This document shows positions 8,200 to 15,559 of a stretch of 31,387 nucleotides of DNA, piece by piece. Both the position numbers and the translations under genes were made by a program. Under the pieces are notes generated by a model. That model was not told the origin of the DNA and did not search any database. It saw only the letters and a program-made list of their open reading frames with translations. Each line of letters starts with the position of its first letter. Within the stretch, counting starts at the first letter, position 1. This DNA is from DASYML01 sp036399835 (lineage in GTDB: Bacteria > Acidobacteriota > Blastocatellia > Pyrinomonadales > Pyrinomonadaceae): assembly GCA_036399835.1 (NCBI GenBank), contig DASWMI010000217.1, forward strand, positions 1-31,387. The letters are read 5' to 3'.

Positions 8200-9456
8200 A
8201 TGCTATACCTCTCACAAATACTGGGCCAGGCGATACGCGACCGCGAAGGCGTGCGGCGCGCTTTGATTAAGGATGTCATCGTGCGTCTGGGCGAAGAGGA
8301 GCACCCGCCCGTGACGGGCTTTGTCGCGCGCTATGACCGGAGGGATTCTTTCCTGCCCTGGTGGCAGATTGAAGAGTTTAACGAGCAGGGCGCGCGTCTC
8401 AATTCCGACATCTTCGATCTCAATCCTTTCAAGCGGCGCGAGGCGGAAGCCCTGCTCGCGCGCGACGTGTTGGATAAGCAGTTGATTGATGTCAACGGCA
8501 AGCGCATCGTGCGCGTTAATGATGTGCAGCTAATCAAGGGCGTCAATGAGAAGGGCGTCAGCGAGTGGCGCGTGACGGGCGCGGACGTGAGCATGCAGGG
8601 TTTGTGGCGGCGTCTGATGCCCAAAGGCTTTGCCGGTACGGGGCGCGCTGTGGAAGTCCTCGACTGGACCAATATCGGCTATCTGGCGACGGATGCGGCG
8701 ACCGTCCAGCTCAAATCTTCCGGCGACAAACTGGCGCGCCTGCATCCTGTCGAGATCGCGCGTCTGGCCGAGGCGCTCTCTTATCATCACGGCTCGGAGC
8801 TGGTCGAGGCGCTGGACGACGAGATGGCCGCGGAGACGCTCGAAGAGATGCGCGCGGAGTCTTCTGTGCGCATCATCGGCGAGATGGACGAAGAGCGCGC
8901 GGCAGATATTCTCGAACACATGTCGCCGGACGAGGCCGCGGACGTGCTCGGCGATCTGCCCGAAGCGAAGGCTGAAGAGCTGCTCGGGCTGATGGAAGGA
9001 GAAGAGCAGGCGGATGTCGCCGAGCTGCTGCCTTACGAGGACGACACGGCGGGCGGGCTGATGACTAACGAATTCCTCACGCTGCCACGCGCGCTGACCG
9101 TCGGCGAAGCTCTCGCGCGGCTACGCGAGATGGCCGAGACGCCGAACATGATCTACTACCTTTACGTCGTCGAAACGGAAGGCTCATGGCAGCTCGCGGG
9201 CGTGATAGCGCTGCGCAGTCTCATCCTCGCAGACCCCAACGCGCCGCTCGAAGAGGTCATGCGCAGGGATTTTCGCACCGCGCACCCGGACGATTCCGCG
9301 CGCCAGGTGGCCCAGACCATCGCTGAATACAACCTGCTCGCGCTCCCCGTCCTGGATGACGCGGGCGAGATACTCGGCATCGTCACGGTTGACGACGCGA
9401 TGGAGCTACTACTTCCCAAAGGCTGGCGACAACGCTTGCCTAGACTCTTTAGCTAA
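8200..9456 (+). CDS. Soluble MgtE N-domain/CBS-pair protein with N-terminal PRC-barrel-like region
   Basis: A 418-aa protein with no membrane segment. Residues about 1-130 include a PRC-barrel-like stretch (KQLIDVNGKRIVRVNDVQL). Residues about 180-285 are the superhelical MgtE N domain, rich in acidic residues (EALDDEMAAETLEEM, EHMSPDEAADVLGDL). YEDDTAGGLMTNEFLTL (279-295) is the MgtE signature entering the CBS pair, which runs to about 405 (LPVLDDAGEILGIVTVDDA). In true MgtE this cytosolic part senses Mg2+ and gates the following channel; here the protein ends after the CBS pair. It is followed by two small membrane-protein genes and an Nramp-related transporter, a plausible partner. Only 95 bp lies upstream, too short for an M-box riboswitch. 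The ribosome-binding site is weak. Confidence 0.87.
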   Translation: MLYLSQILGQAIRDREGVRRALIKDVIVRLGEEEHPPVTGFVARYDRRDSFLPWWQIEEFNEQGARLNSDIFDLNPFKRREAEALLARDVLDKQLIDVNGKRIVRVNDVQLIKGVNEKGVSEWRVTGADVSMQGLWRRLMPKGFAGTGRAVEVLDWTNIGYLATDAATVQLKSSGDKLARLHPVEIARLAEALSYHHGSELVEALDDEMAAETLEEMRAESSVRIIGEMDEERAADILEHMSPDEAADVLGDLPEAKAEELLGLMEGEEQADVAELLPYEDDTAGGLMTNEFLTLPRALTVGEALARLREMAETPNMIYYLYVVETEGSWQLAGVIALRSLILADPNAPLEEVMRRDFRTAHPDDSARQVAQTIAEYNLLALPVLDDAGEILGIVTVDDAMELLLPKGWRQRLPRLFS

Positions 9457-9503
9457 AAGACGGTCAATCTCTCTTGCTTGAATGATGATGATAGGGGAAC
9501 GCG

Positions 9504-9800
9504 ATGAAAAAGTTCAGGAACTACTTGCTTGCGGCAGCGGTGTTTGCCGTGGTGGGGCTGGCCGTCTCGCTCTTCAATGCGGGGCGCTACTCTACACCGT
9601 TAGGGCGGGAAGTAGTTGACGAACATGCGCGGGCGGAGGCAAAAGCAGCTGACGGCAATGGCGCGGATGATAAATCGAGCGCGAAGGTGATTGGACCAGA
9701 GAAGAAGATTGTGCGTGAGAAATCTGTGTCTCACAGGATTAAGCAATGGGGGCTGGATTCATGGTCGCGTGTGCGGCGCAGGGTCCGGCGCGCGGTTTAA
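9504..9800 (+). CDS. Small single-pass membrane protein, unknown function
   Basis: A 98-aa protein with a good start (AGGGGAAC about 7 nt before the ATG). Residues 6-26 (NYLLAAAVFAVVGLAVSLFN) are a signal anchor or uncleaved signal. The rest is charged and soluble, with a basic C-terminus (SRVRRRVRRAV). I recognise no family. It lies 47 bp after the MgtE-N/CBS gene, same strand, and may be cotranscribed with it. Confidence 0.65.
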   Translation: MKKFRNYLLAAAVFAVVGLAVSLFNAGRYSTPLGREVVDEHARAEAKAADGNGADDKSSAKVIGPEKKIVREKSVSHRIKQWGLDSWSRVRRRVRRAV

Positions 9801-9804
9801 TGTC

Positions 9805-9828
9805 GTTCTTAAAAACTGATTTAAGAGC
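9805..9828 (+). terminator. AT-rich hairpin after the small membrane-protein gene
   Basis: GTTCTTAAA (9805-9813) pairs with TTTAAGAGC (9820-9828) around a 6-nt loop, with one G-U pair. It starts 5 bp after the stop codon. Without a following U-tract its terminator activity is doubtful. Confidence 0.35.
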
Positions 9829-9912
9829 GTCCTTCACTTCGTCTCTGACGGCGGCATCATGCTATGCTGCGCGGGAAATCGGCTCGATAGATAAAGAAGA
9901 GGAGAAAACTCG

Positions 9913-10269
9913 ATGATGAAATCTCTGACACCGTTCGGGATGTTGAGAAGTATCGTTCTGGTTTTGAGCCTGACAATCTTGCCGCTGGCCTTGCCCGTGA
10001 TGGCCCAGAATAATGCGGGCGGAAGCTCTGCCACGCCGGCTCAAAGTCAGCCCGCGCAGCCGAGTAATCAAGCCAACACGCAGACGCGCCAGACGACTAC
10101 GACGACGACCACGACGCAGAGCCAGCCGACGCAGACCACCAGGATCGAGACGAGGGATGCTGGCAGCGGGTATCCTGTCTGGATGTGGGTCGTGGGGCTG
10201 GCCGTGCTGGTGCTGGTTGCCATCGTGGCGATTGTGGCCGTCAGCGGTCGAAAAGGGAGAGAGGTATAA
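9913..10269 (+). CDS. Small secreted/membrane protein with Thr/Gln-rich linker and C-terminal membrane helix
   Basis: A 118-aa protein starting at 9913 (an in-frame ATG at 9916 is equally possible) behind AAGAGGAGAAAA. Residues 1-32 are a signal peptide ending VMAQ. Residues about 33-82 are low complexity, dominated by Gln, Thr, Pro and Ala with a run of eight Thr. Residues about 91-112 are a strongly hydrophobic helix (VWMWVVGLAVLVLVAIVAIV) followed by a basic tail SGRKGREV. The expected topology is an exported flexible segment anchored at its C-terminus. No family recognised. It precedes the Nramp-like gene by 76 bp. Confidence 0.65.
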   Translation: MMKSLTPFGMLRSIVLVLSLTILPLALPVMAQNNAGGSSATPAQSQPAQPSNQANTQTRQTTTTTTTTQSQPTQTTRIETRDAGSGYPVWMWVVGLAVLVLVAIVAIVAVSGRKGREV

Positions 10270-10345
10270 AATCAGAGTTTGAAGGTGTAGTCTCTACGCG
10301 CTTGAATTGTCGTTGAGCTTCTTTATATGACAGAGGAACCTCCAA

Positions 10346-11668
10346 ATGGCAGTCTCTCGTACAGCAGTCCGTGCTGCCGGTCGTCGTCTGTTAAGGCGAG
10401 GCGCGAGCGGTGTGCGGCGGACGATGGCGCGCAGGACTGGCCTCATCGCGTACCTGGCGATTCTAGGCCCGGGGATGATCGCGGCCAATGCCGGTAATGA
10501 TGCCGGCGGTATAGCGACTTTCGCTTCGGTCGGCGCGGATTACGGTTATCGCCTCCTCTGGATTCTGATTCCCATCACATTTAGCTTAGCGATAGTGCAG
10601 GAGATGTGCGCGCGTATGGGCGCGGTGACGGGCAAGGGGCTGGCCGACCTGATACGCGAGCAGTTCGGTGTGCGCTGGACCGCTCTCGTGATGCTGGCTC
10701 TCTTGATTGCCAACGGCGGCGTGACGGTTTCGGAGTTTGTCGGCATCGCTGCGGCGACGGAGTTGTTCGGCGTCCCGCGTTATGTCTCTGTCCCGCTGGC
10801 GGCGGCGAGCATCTGGTGGCTGGTCGTCAAGGGTTCTTACAAACGGGTCGAGCGCGTCTTCCTCTTAATGTCGCTGGTCTTCCTGGGCTACATCGTCTCG
10901 GCATTTCTGGCCCATCCTTCATGGAGCGAAGTGGCGCGCGAGATAGTGCGTCCGAGCTTTAGTCTTGAGCCGATTTATCTTTTTACTTTCGTTGCTATCG
11001 TCGGCACGACCATCTCGCCTTACATGCAGGTCTTCGTGCAATCGTCCGTGGTCGAGAAGGGCGTCACGGCGGATGATTATGCGCTGACGCGCGCGGATGT
11101 CTGGGTCGGGACGGTCTTCGCCATCCTCATCGTCTTCTTTATCATCATCTCGACGGCGGCTGTGCTCAACCCGCACGGCGTACACATCGGCTCGGCTGCC
11201 GACGCGGCGCGCGCCCTGGAGCCTCTCGCTGGGCCTTACGCCAAGCTGCTCTTTGCCGTCGGTCTCTTCGGCGCTTCGATGCTGGCGGCTGGCGTCCTGC
11301 CGCTCGCCACGGCCTACTCCATCAGCGAGGCGCTCGGATTCGAGAAGGGCGTCTCGCGCAGCTTTCGCGAAGCGCCCATCTTTCTAGGCATCTTTACTTT
11401 TCTGGTCGGGACGGGCGCGCTCGTGGCGATGATTCCGGGGCTGCCGCTGATACGCGTCCTGCTGGTCACGCAGGTCATCAACGGCCTGCTCCTGCCCGTC
11501 ATTCTGATAGCCATCCTGCGCCTTGTTAATAACAAAGACTTGATGGGCGAGGAGCACGTCAACGGCCCGGCCTACAACGTCGCCGCGTGGCTGACAACCA
11601 TCATCGTCTCGGCGCTCTCGCTGCTCCTGATTATCACGACGCTCTTTCCAAATCTTCTTCCTCATTAA
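10346..11668 (+). CDS. Nramp-related (SLC11-like) metal transporter with altered metal-binding site
   Basis: A 440-aa inner-membrane transporter with about 11 membrane helices. The start at 10346 is supported by GAGGAA at 10333-10338. Residues 41-71 align without gaps to helix 1 of E. coli MntH (GPG...GYRLLW). The metal-binding motif DPGN reads DAGG (52-55), so the aspartate is kept but the asparagine is glycine. In helix 6, GATIMPH of MntH corresponds to GTTISPY (220-226), replacing the metal-coordinating methionine with Ser224. Classical Mn/Fe Nramps keep Asp, Asn and Met; related magnesium transporters (NRMTs) have lost some of these. A nearby MgtE-N/CBS protein supports a Mg link. Fold is firm; substrate is inference. 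Confidence 0.88.
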   Translation: MAVSRTAVRAAGRRLLRRGASGVRRTMARRTGLIAYLAILGPGMIAANAGNDAGGIATFASVGADYGYRLLWILIPITFSLAIVQEMCARMGAVTGKGLADLIREQFGVRWTALVMLALLIANGGVTVSEFVGIAAATELFGVPRYVSVPLAAASIWWLVVKGSYKRVERVFLLMSLVFLGYIVSAFLAHPSWSEVAREIVRPSFSLEPIYLFTFVAIVGTTISPYMQVFVQSSVVEKGVTADDYALTRADVWVGTVFAILIVFFIIISTAAVLNPHGVHIGSAADAARALEPLAGPYAKLLFAVGLFGASMLAAGVLPLATAYSISEALGFEKGVSRSFREAPIFLGIFTFLVGTGALVAMIPGLPLIRVLLVTQVINGLLLPVILIAILRLVNNKDLMGEEHVNGPAYNVAAWLTTIIVSALSLLLIITTLFPNLLPH

Positions 11669-11713
11669 GCCGGTCTTCACTCGCAAATGCCAGAGGATTA
11701 GTGTAAAAAATAG

Positions 11714-11735
11714 GGCAAGCAGACCCGGGCTTGCC
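11714..11735 (+). other. Hairpin upstream of the MscS-like gene
   Basis: GGCAAGC (11714-11720) and GCTTGCC (11729-11735) form a 7-bp stem with an 8-nt loop between the Nramp-like and MscS-like genes. There is no U-tract on the plus strand, so it is either a weak terminator or leader structure. Confidence 0.35.
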
Positions 11736-11770
11736 TGTGCTCCTTCGGGCCGAGAGGAATCACCTTTGCC

Positions 11771-13219
11771 GTGAATCGAAGACGTTCTAAAAATCGCATC
11801 GCGCTCCTGCTTTTAGCCGCGCTGGTTCTCATCGCGCTCTATCTCCTGGCGGTCTTTGAACCCTCGCTGCGCGCCTACTTGCAGACGCGCATGGGCACGC
11901 ATGCTTCACATGACAGCGTGGTTAATATTCCGAAGCTGATTCTCTGGTCCATTCTGGCTTACATCTTTGTCCGCGCTCTCAACACCTTTGTCTTCGACCT
12001 CATTTTCCGTATGCGCAAGGGGAAAGGCTATGAAGCGCCGCTCCTGGTCCGCAATATTTTTACGCTCGTTGTTTTCACGACCATCTTTCTCTTCATCTTC
12101 AAATACTTCTATCAGGAAGTTAATCTCGGCGCGCTCTTTACAACCTCGGCCATCTTCGGCGTAATCATCGGTCTCGCGCTTCAGGACACGCTCGGCAATT
12201 TCTTCGCTGGCATCTCGCTTCATGCCGACAGACCTTTTCAGGTTGGAGATGTCATCGCCGTGGGCCAGCAGAAATGGACCGGCGTGGTAGAGGGCATCAC
12301 CTGGCGCGCGGTCAAGATCAGGACCTTCTCAAATCACATCGTGCTTTTGAGCAACAGCAGCCTTGCCAAAGAGGCTATAGAGGTCTGCCCCCGCGACAAC
12401 CTGAACGCGCGCCTCGTCTACTTCAACACGCTCTACACGGACTCGCCCGCCAAGACCATCCACGTCGTCCGCGAAGCCGTGCGCGAGGCCGATAACGTTT
12501 CCTCAAAGATTACGCCGATTGTCCGTATCAGGAATCTAGGCGAGAGCGGCGTCGAGTATGAGGTCAAGTACTGGCTTGAGAATTATGCCAGGTACAACGA
12601 CACGGACGCGCTCGTGCGACAGCGTATCTGGTACGCCTTCCGACGCGCCGGACTCAATTTCGCTTTCCCGACACGCACGCTCTTCGTCGAGCGGACGCCG
12701 AAAACAAACGGCGCTCAGACGGACGGCAGCGGCTTTGTCGAGCGTCTCTCGGCGGTAGATATTTTCGCGCCTCTCACGGCGCAGGAGATTGCCAGGCTGG
12801 CAACCGCCTCGACGAGTCATGTCTTTGCGCCGGGCGAGACAGTCATCCGCGCCGGAGACGAAGGCTCCAGCATGTTCGTTGTCCACAACGGGCGCGTTTA
12901 CGTGCAGATTAGCGACAACGGCAAGCCGCGCACCATCGCCACGCTCGGCGAGGGAGCATTCTTCGGCGAGATGGCTCTTTTTACGGGCGAGCCGCGCACG
13001 GCCAACGTCGTCGCGGCGGAAGAGACTGAAGTGCTCGAAATAGGCAAGTCTGCCATGAAGCTGCTCTTCGATAACAACCCCGACCTCGTCGAATCGCTCA
13101 GCTACACCATCGCCGAACGCCGCGCCGGTCTCAACGCCCGCCCAGACAACCCGGACGAACAGGAAGATGAATCCGCAGGCATCATCTCCGCCATCAAACG
13201 CTTCTTCGGCATGAGCTAA
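11771..13219 (+). CDS. MscS-family mechanosensitive-type channel with C-terminal cyclic-nucleotide-binding domain
   Basis: A 482-aa inner-membrane protein starting at GTG 11771 after GAGAGGAAT. Membrane helices lie at about 10-30, 53-75, 92-112 and the pore helix at 122-150 (VIIGLALQDTLGNFFAGISL), followed by the MscS beta-domain opening RPFQVGDVI. The cytosolic vestibule ends near residue 310. Residues about 325-445 are a cNMP-binding fold (FAPGETVIRAGDEGSSMFVV, GEGAFFGEMAL at 394-403). The phosphate-binding arginine is present in PRTA (408-411), so cyclic nucleotide binding is plausible. This matches the bacterial cyclic-nucleotide-gated MscS-like (bCNG) architecture, in which ligand rather than membrane tension often controls opening. 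It closes the plus-strand ion-homeostasis block. Confidence 0.9.
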   Translation: MNRRRSKNRIALLLLAALVLIALYLLAVFEPSLRAYLQTRMGTHASHDSVVNIPKLILWSILAYIFVRALNTFVFDLIFRMRKGKGYEAPLLVRNIFTLVVFTTIFLFIFKYFYQEVNLGALFTTSAIFGVIIGLALQDTLGNFFAGISLHADRPFQVGDVIAVGQQKWTGVVEGITWRAVKIRTFSNHIVLLSNSSLAKEAIEVCPRDNLNARLVYFNTLYTDSPAKTIHVVREAVREADNVSSKITPIVRIRNLGESGVEYEVKYWLENYARYNDTDALVRQRIWYAFRRAGLNFAFPTRTLFVERTPKTNGAQTDGSGFVERLSAVDIFAPLTAQEIARLATASTSHVFAPGETVIRAGDEGSSMFVVHNGRVYVQISDNGKPRTIATLGEGAFFGEMALFTGEPRTANVVAAEETEVLEIGKSAMKLLFDNNPDLVESLSYTIAERRAGLNARPDNPDEQEDESAGIISAIKRFFGMS

Positions 13220-13262
13220 AGAGAGCGAGAAATTCTCTGGATGATGAAAGAAAAGCTGTCTC

Positions 13263-13327
13263 AAGGAAAAGCTATTGGTCCAGTGATTCCGTTAACCGTT
13301 GAACTACTGGACCAATAGCTTTTCCTT
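13263..13327. terminator. Long perfect inverted repeat, bidirectional terminator candidate
   Basis: 22-bp arms (13263-13284 and 13306-13327) are exact complements around a 21-nt loop that itself contains GTTAAC. It lies between the convergent MscS-like and cupin genes, and the right arm ends in CTTTTCCTT. Position and symmetry fit termination from both sides. Confidence 0.7.
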
Positions 13328-13371
13328 CATCATTCCGAGCCGCCGCCGCTCAAGCGCGCCTACTTTATTCC

Positions 13372-13683
13372 TTAATCACTTCCTTCGCGCTCGATGACGA
13401 GGATTCTCGCCTCGCCTATGGGCCGTGCGTAGTGAGCATCGCCTTCGCCCGCGTAAAAGATTTCGCCAGGCTTGAGCCGCGCCACCTTTTCTTGCGCGCC
13501 CTCTCTGTAATGCATCTCCACTTCTCCGTCGAGCACGACAAAGACTTCCGCCCCGTCGTTGACATGCCAGTGATAGGGCTGGTCCGTCCAGTGCAAACGC
13601 ACGGTCGCGCCGTCAATCCGCGCGATCTCTAAAGCTCCCCACGCGCGCTCGGCTCTAAACTTCGTCGCATCTATCAGCTTCAT
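13372..13683 (-). CDS. Small cupin-domain protein
   Basis: A 103-aa single-domain cupin. I start at ATG 13683 (MKLIDATKF), 10 bp after the stop of the preceding zinc-ribbon gene; a TTG at 13731 would overlap that gene. Motif 1 is YHWHVNDGAEVFVVLDGE, with the two histidines and the glutamate expected to bind a metal. Motif 2 is LKPGEIFYAGEGDAHYA, with the third histidine. Small cupins of this kind include isomerases, dioxygenases and sugar-binding proteins; the substrate cannot be inferred. It is probably cotranscribed with the DUF1272 gene. Confidence 0.82.
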   Translation of the reverse strand: MKLIDATKFRAERAWGALEIARIDGATVRLHWTDQPYHWHVNDGAEVFVVLDGEVEMHYREGAQEKVARLKPGEIFYAGEGDAHYARPIGEARILVIEREGSD

Positions 13684-13693
13684 CTTGATAAAT

Positions 13694-13879
13694 TTACTGT
13701 GAAGCCCGGCGCGGACTCGGACGACGTACAAGCTCGCCGCCGCAGTTCGGGCAGACGGCCTTCATCTCTGCTGTACACGAACGGCAGAAGGTGCATTCAA
13801 AAACACAGATGTATGCCTCGTCTTGACTATCAAGCGCCCCTCCACATTTCTCACAGGTCTTTCTCATCTCCAGAGCCAT
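13694..13879 (-). CDS. DUF1272 family small zinc-ribbon protein
   Basis: A 61-aa protein starting at ATG 13879 behind AAAGGAAGT. It carries CEKC, CVFECTFCRSC and CPNCGGELVRRP, giving eight cysteines arranged for zinc binding. The ending CPNCGGELVRRP and the opening LEMRKTCEKC are characteristic of DUF1272. Molecular function is unknown. It sits 22 bp after the EamA transporter gene and 10 bp before the cupin, all on the minus strand. Confidence 0.85.
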   Translation of the reverse strand: MALEMRKTCEKCGGALDSQDEAYICVFECTFCRSCTAEMKAVCPNCGGELVRRPSPRRASQ

Positions 13880-13901
13880 CGCCAGATACTTCCTTTCTCA
13901 T

Positions 13902-14894
13902 TCAGTTCGTCTCGGCGGAACAAACCTTCCCGCTCGCCTGCAAAGTCTCCACATGCCTTCCAGCCATCTTCGCTTCCGCCAAAGCGTCGCCGGAACTGAT
14001 ACGTTTCGGCGCGGTCTTAACCAGCGCCACGCCGCCCAGGATAATCGCCATCGCCGCCAGCATACGCCAGCCGAGCGGCTCTGCTAGTACGAGCCAGCCT
14101 AAGAGGACGGCGATCACCGGATTGATATACGAGTACATGGAGACGAGCGAGAGCGGCAGCTTCTGCATGGCATAATTATAAGAGCCATAGGCCACGATTG
14201 AGCCGAAGAGGACCAGATAAGCAAAGGCCGCAAGAGACCGCCCGCTAAAATTCAAGACCTTCCACTCGCCCGCCACGCTCCCCGCGAGCATCAACGCCAG
14301 CCCTGCGATGAGCATCTGCACGGAGGCTGCCATCAGCGGGTTAACTTCCGATTGATGATGCTTGGCATAGACAGAGCCGCCCGACCAGGCCGCGCAGGCC
14401 ATTTGTAATCCGAACATGCCCACTAGAAAGCGCACGCTATAACTGGCATTGAAGAGTCCGGGCGCAACCAGCAGCGCCATGCCTGCAAAACCCACGAGCA
14501 TCCCCATCAAGCCACGCGCGCTGGTGCGCTCGCCCTCGCGCCGCAAAAGCTCAAAACCCGCTACCCAGAAGGGCGAAGTCGCTATCAGCAAGGCCGCCAA
14601 CCCGCTCGGAATCCACTGCTCCGCCCACACAACGAACCCGTTGCCGATGCCCAGTAGCAGTAAGCCTATCAAACCCTGGTCAACCCATTCGCGCCCCTTT
14701 GGTAGTTGAGCGCCGCGCCAGCCGTACATAAAGGCGCAGAGAATCGCGCCCGCCGTCAGAAAGCGCAGCCCTGCAAAGAGCATCGGAGGGAGAGTCTCCA
14801 ACCCTATGCGTATCGCCAGATAGGTCGTCCCCCAGAAGAAACAGACGGCTGCCCATGAGCCGTATGCGGCCAACTTCTCCCCACGCGCGGTCAC
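13902..14894 (-). CDS. EamA/DMT-superfamily transporter
   Basis: A 330-aa inner-membrane protein with ten predicted helices in two EamA repeats (first repeat from FFWGTTYLAIRIG; second from GLQMACAAWSGGSVYAKHH, ending YSYINPVIAVLLGWLVLAEPLG). It resembles YedA/RhaT-type drug/metabolite exporters, which move amino acids or other small molecules. The start is GTG 14894, whose GTGA overlaps the stop of the Lrp gene by 4 bp, so translation is probably coupled. Lrp/AsnC regulators next to EamA genes often control export of an amino acid, but the substrate is not readable. The last about 35 residues are a hydrophilic tail. Confidence 0.88.
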   Translation of the reverse strand: MTARGEKLAAYGSWAAVCFFWGTTYLAIRIGLETLPPMLFAGLRFLTAGAILCAFMYGWRGAQLPKGREWVDQGLIGLLLLGIGNGFVVWAEQWIPSGLAALLIATSPFWVAGFELLRREGERTSARGLMGMLVGFAGMALLVAPGLFNASYSVRFLVGMFGLQMACAAWSGGSVYAKHHQSEVNPLMAASVQMLIAGLALMLAGSVAGEWKVLNFSGRSLAAFAYLVLFGSIVAYGSYNYAMQKLPLSLVSMYSYINPVIAVLLGWLVLAEPLGWRMLAAMAIILGGVALVKTAPKRISSGDALAEAKMAGRHVETLQASGKVCSAETN

Positions 14895-15388
14895 TTCTCG
14901 TTCTCCTTCTTAACCTGCGGCCCCTTGCCTAGCGCCAGATGTGATGTTTCCTTGACCGTCTTGAGCACAATCGTGGTACGCGTCGAGCGTATCGCCTTGA
15001 ACTGCCCAAACTCTTCCTTGAGCAGACGATAAAGATCATCCGTATCCCGCGCACGGACCTTGACCAGAAAGCAGTCTTCGCCCGCCAGGTGATGCAATTC
15101 CAGCACGGAAGGCAAAGCCGCCAGCGCCGCCGCCGCATCGTCCGCCACCCCCAGCATGTCGTTTATCTCATCCACGCGCACGAAGATATAGGCCAGCAGC
15201 CCCAGTTCAAGCGCCTGCGGGTCCAGAACAGCCGTGTAGCCCTTAATCAGCCCGCGTTCTTCCAGCTTGCGTACACGCTCAAGCGTCGCCGAAGGCGTCA
15301 GCTCAACGGCCTTCGCTAGCTCGACATTCGAGGCGCGCCCGTTCTGCTGTAGCAATTCAAGTATTTTACTGTCTTTTTCGTCAATCAT
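14891..15388 (-). CDS. Lrp/AsnC family transcriptional regulator
   Basis: A 165-aa DNA-binding regulator. ATG 15388 follows AGGATAAG. Residues about 1-60 are the AsnC-type winged HTH (MIDEKDSKILELLQQNGRAS, ELTPSATLERVRKLEERGLI). Residues about 65-145 are the RAM ligand-binding domain (LLAYIFVRVDE, HHLAGEDCFLVKVRARDTDDL). A lysine/glutamate-rich tail follows. Members sense amino acids and act as octamers or dimers. The 4-bp overlap with the EamA gene makes that transporter the likely target, and autoregulation at the promoter at 15415-15443 is likely. Confidence 0.92.
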   Translation of the reverse strand: MIDEKDSKILELLQQNGRASNVELAKAVELTPSATLERVRKLEERGLIKGYTAVLDPQALELGLLAYIFVRVDEINDMLGVADDAAAALAALPSVLELHHLAGEDCFLVKVRARDTDDLYRLLKEEFGQFKAIRSTRTTIVLKTVKETSHLALGKGPQVKKENEK

Positions 15389-15414
15389 TCGCTTATCCTG
15401 TGAAATTACGAAAT

Positions 15415-15443
15415 AAGATACGGCAAAGTTCCCAATATGTCAA
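15415..15443 (-). promoter_or_regulatory. Sigma70-type promoter of the lrp-like/EamA operon
   Basis: On the minus strand TTGACA (15443-15438) and TATCTT (15420-15415) are separated by 17 bp. Transcription would start near 15408, about 20 nt before the ATG, with the ribosome-binding site inside that leader. Confidence 0.65.
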
Positions 15444-15452
15444 ATTATATTT

Positions 15453-15480
15453 GCTCAGCCTCCGGGCCGGGAGGTTGAGC
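15453..15480. other. GC-rich hairpin between two divergent promoters
   Basis: GCTCAGCCTCC (15453-15463) pairs with GGAGGTTGAGC (15470-15480), 11 bp with one G-T position, around GGGCCG. It lies upstream of both the lrp-like and the hsp20 promoters, so it is neither leader nor trailer. It may be an operator or insulator. Confidence 0.45.
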
Positions 15481-15521
15481 GGCTCTAGGGGTTTTAGACT
15501 CGAAATCGGCGAATTTAGAGA

Positions 15522-15542
15522 CTTGACAAGAAGAGACTCAAG
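15522..15542. promoter_or_regulatory. HAIR-like element (HspR-type operator)
   Basis: CTTGACA-N7-ACTCAAG at 15522-15542 matches the HspR-associated inverted repeat (consensus CTTGAGT-N7-ACTCAAG) in 12 of 14 positions with exact spacing. It covers the -35 element and the first half of the spacer of the hsp20 promoter, so a bound MerR-type HspR would block polymerase. No hspR gene lies in the window. Confidence 0.55.
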
Positions 15543-15551
15543 GTTTATTAT
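15523..15551 (+). promoter_or_regulatory. Near-consensus promoter of the heat-shock island
   Basis: TTGACA (15523-15528), 17-bp spacer, TATTAT (15546-15551). Transcription should start near 15558, leaving a leader of about 97 nt before the first Hsp20 gene. A promoter this strong ahead of stress genes implies repression under normal conditions. Confidence 0.75.
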
Positions 15552-15559
15552 GATGCCGT

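Noticed and set aside
13263..13327. Insertion-sequence end or MITE
   Set aside because: No target-site duplication or transposase, and no second copy in the window; position between convergent genes fits a terminator.
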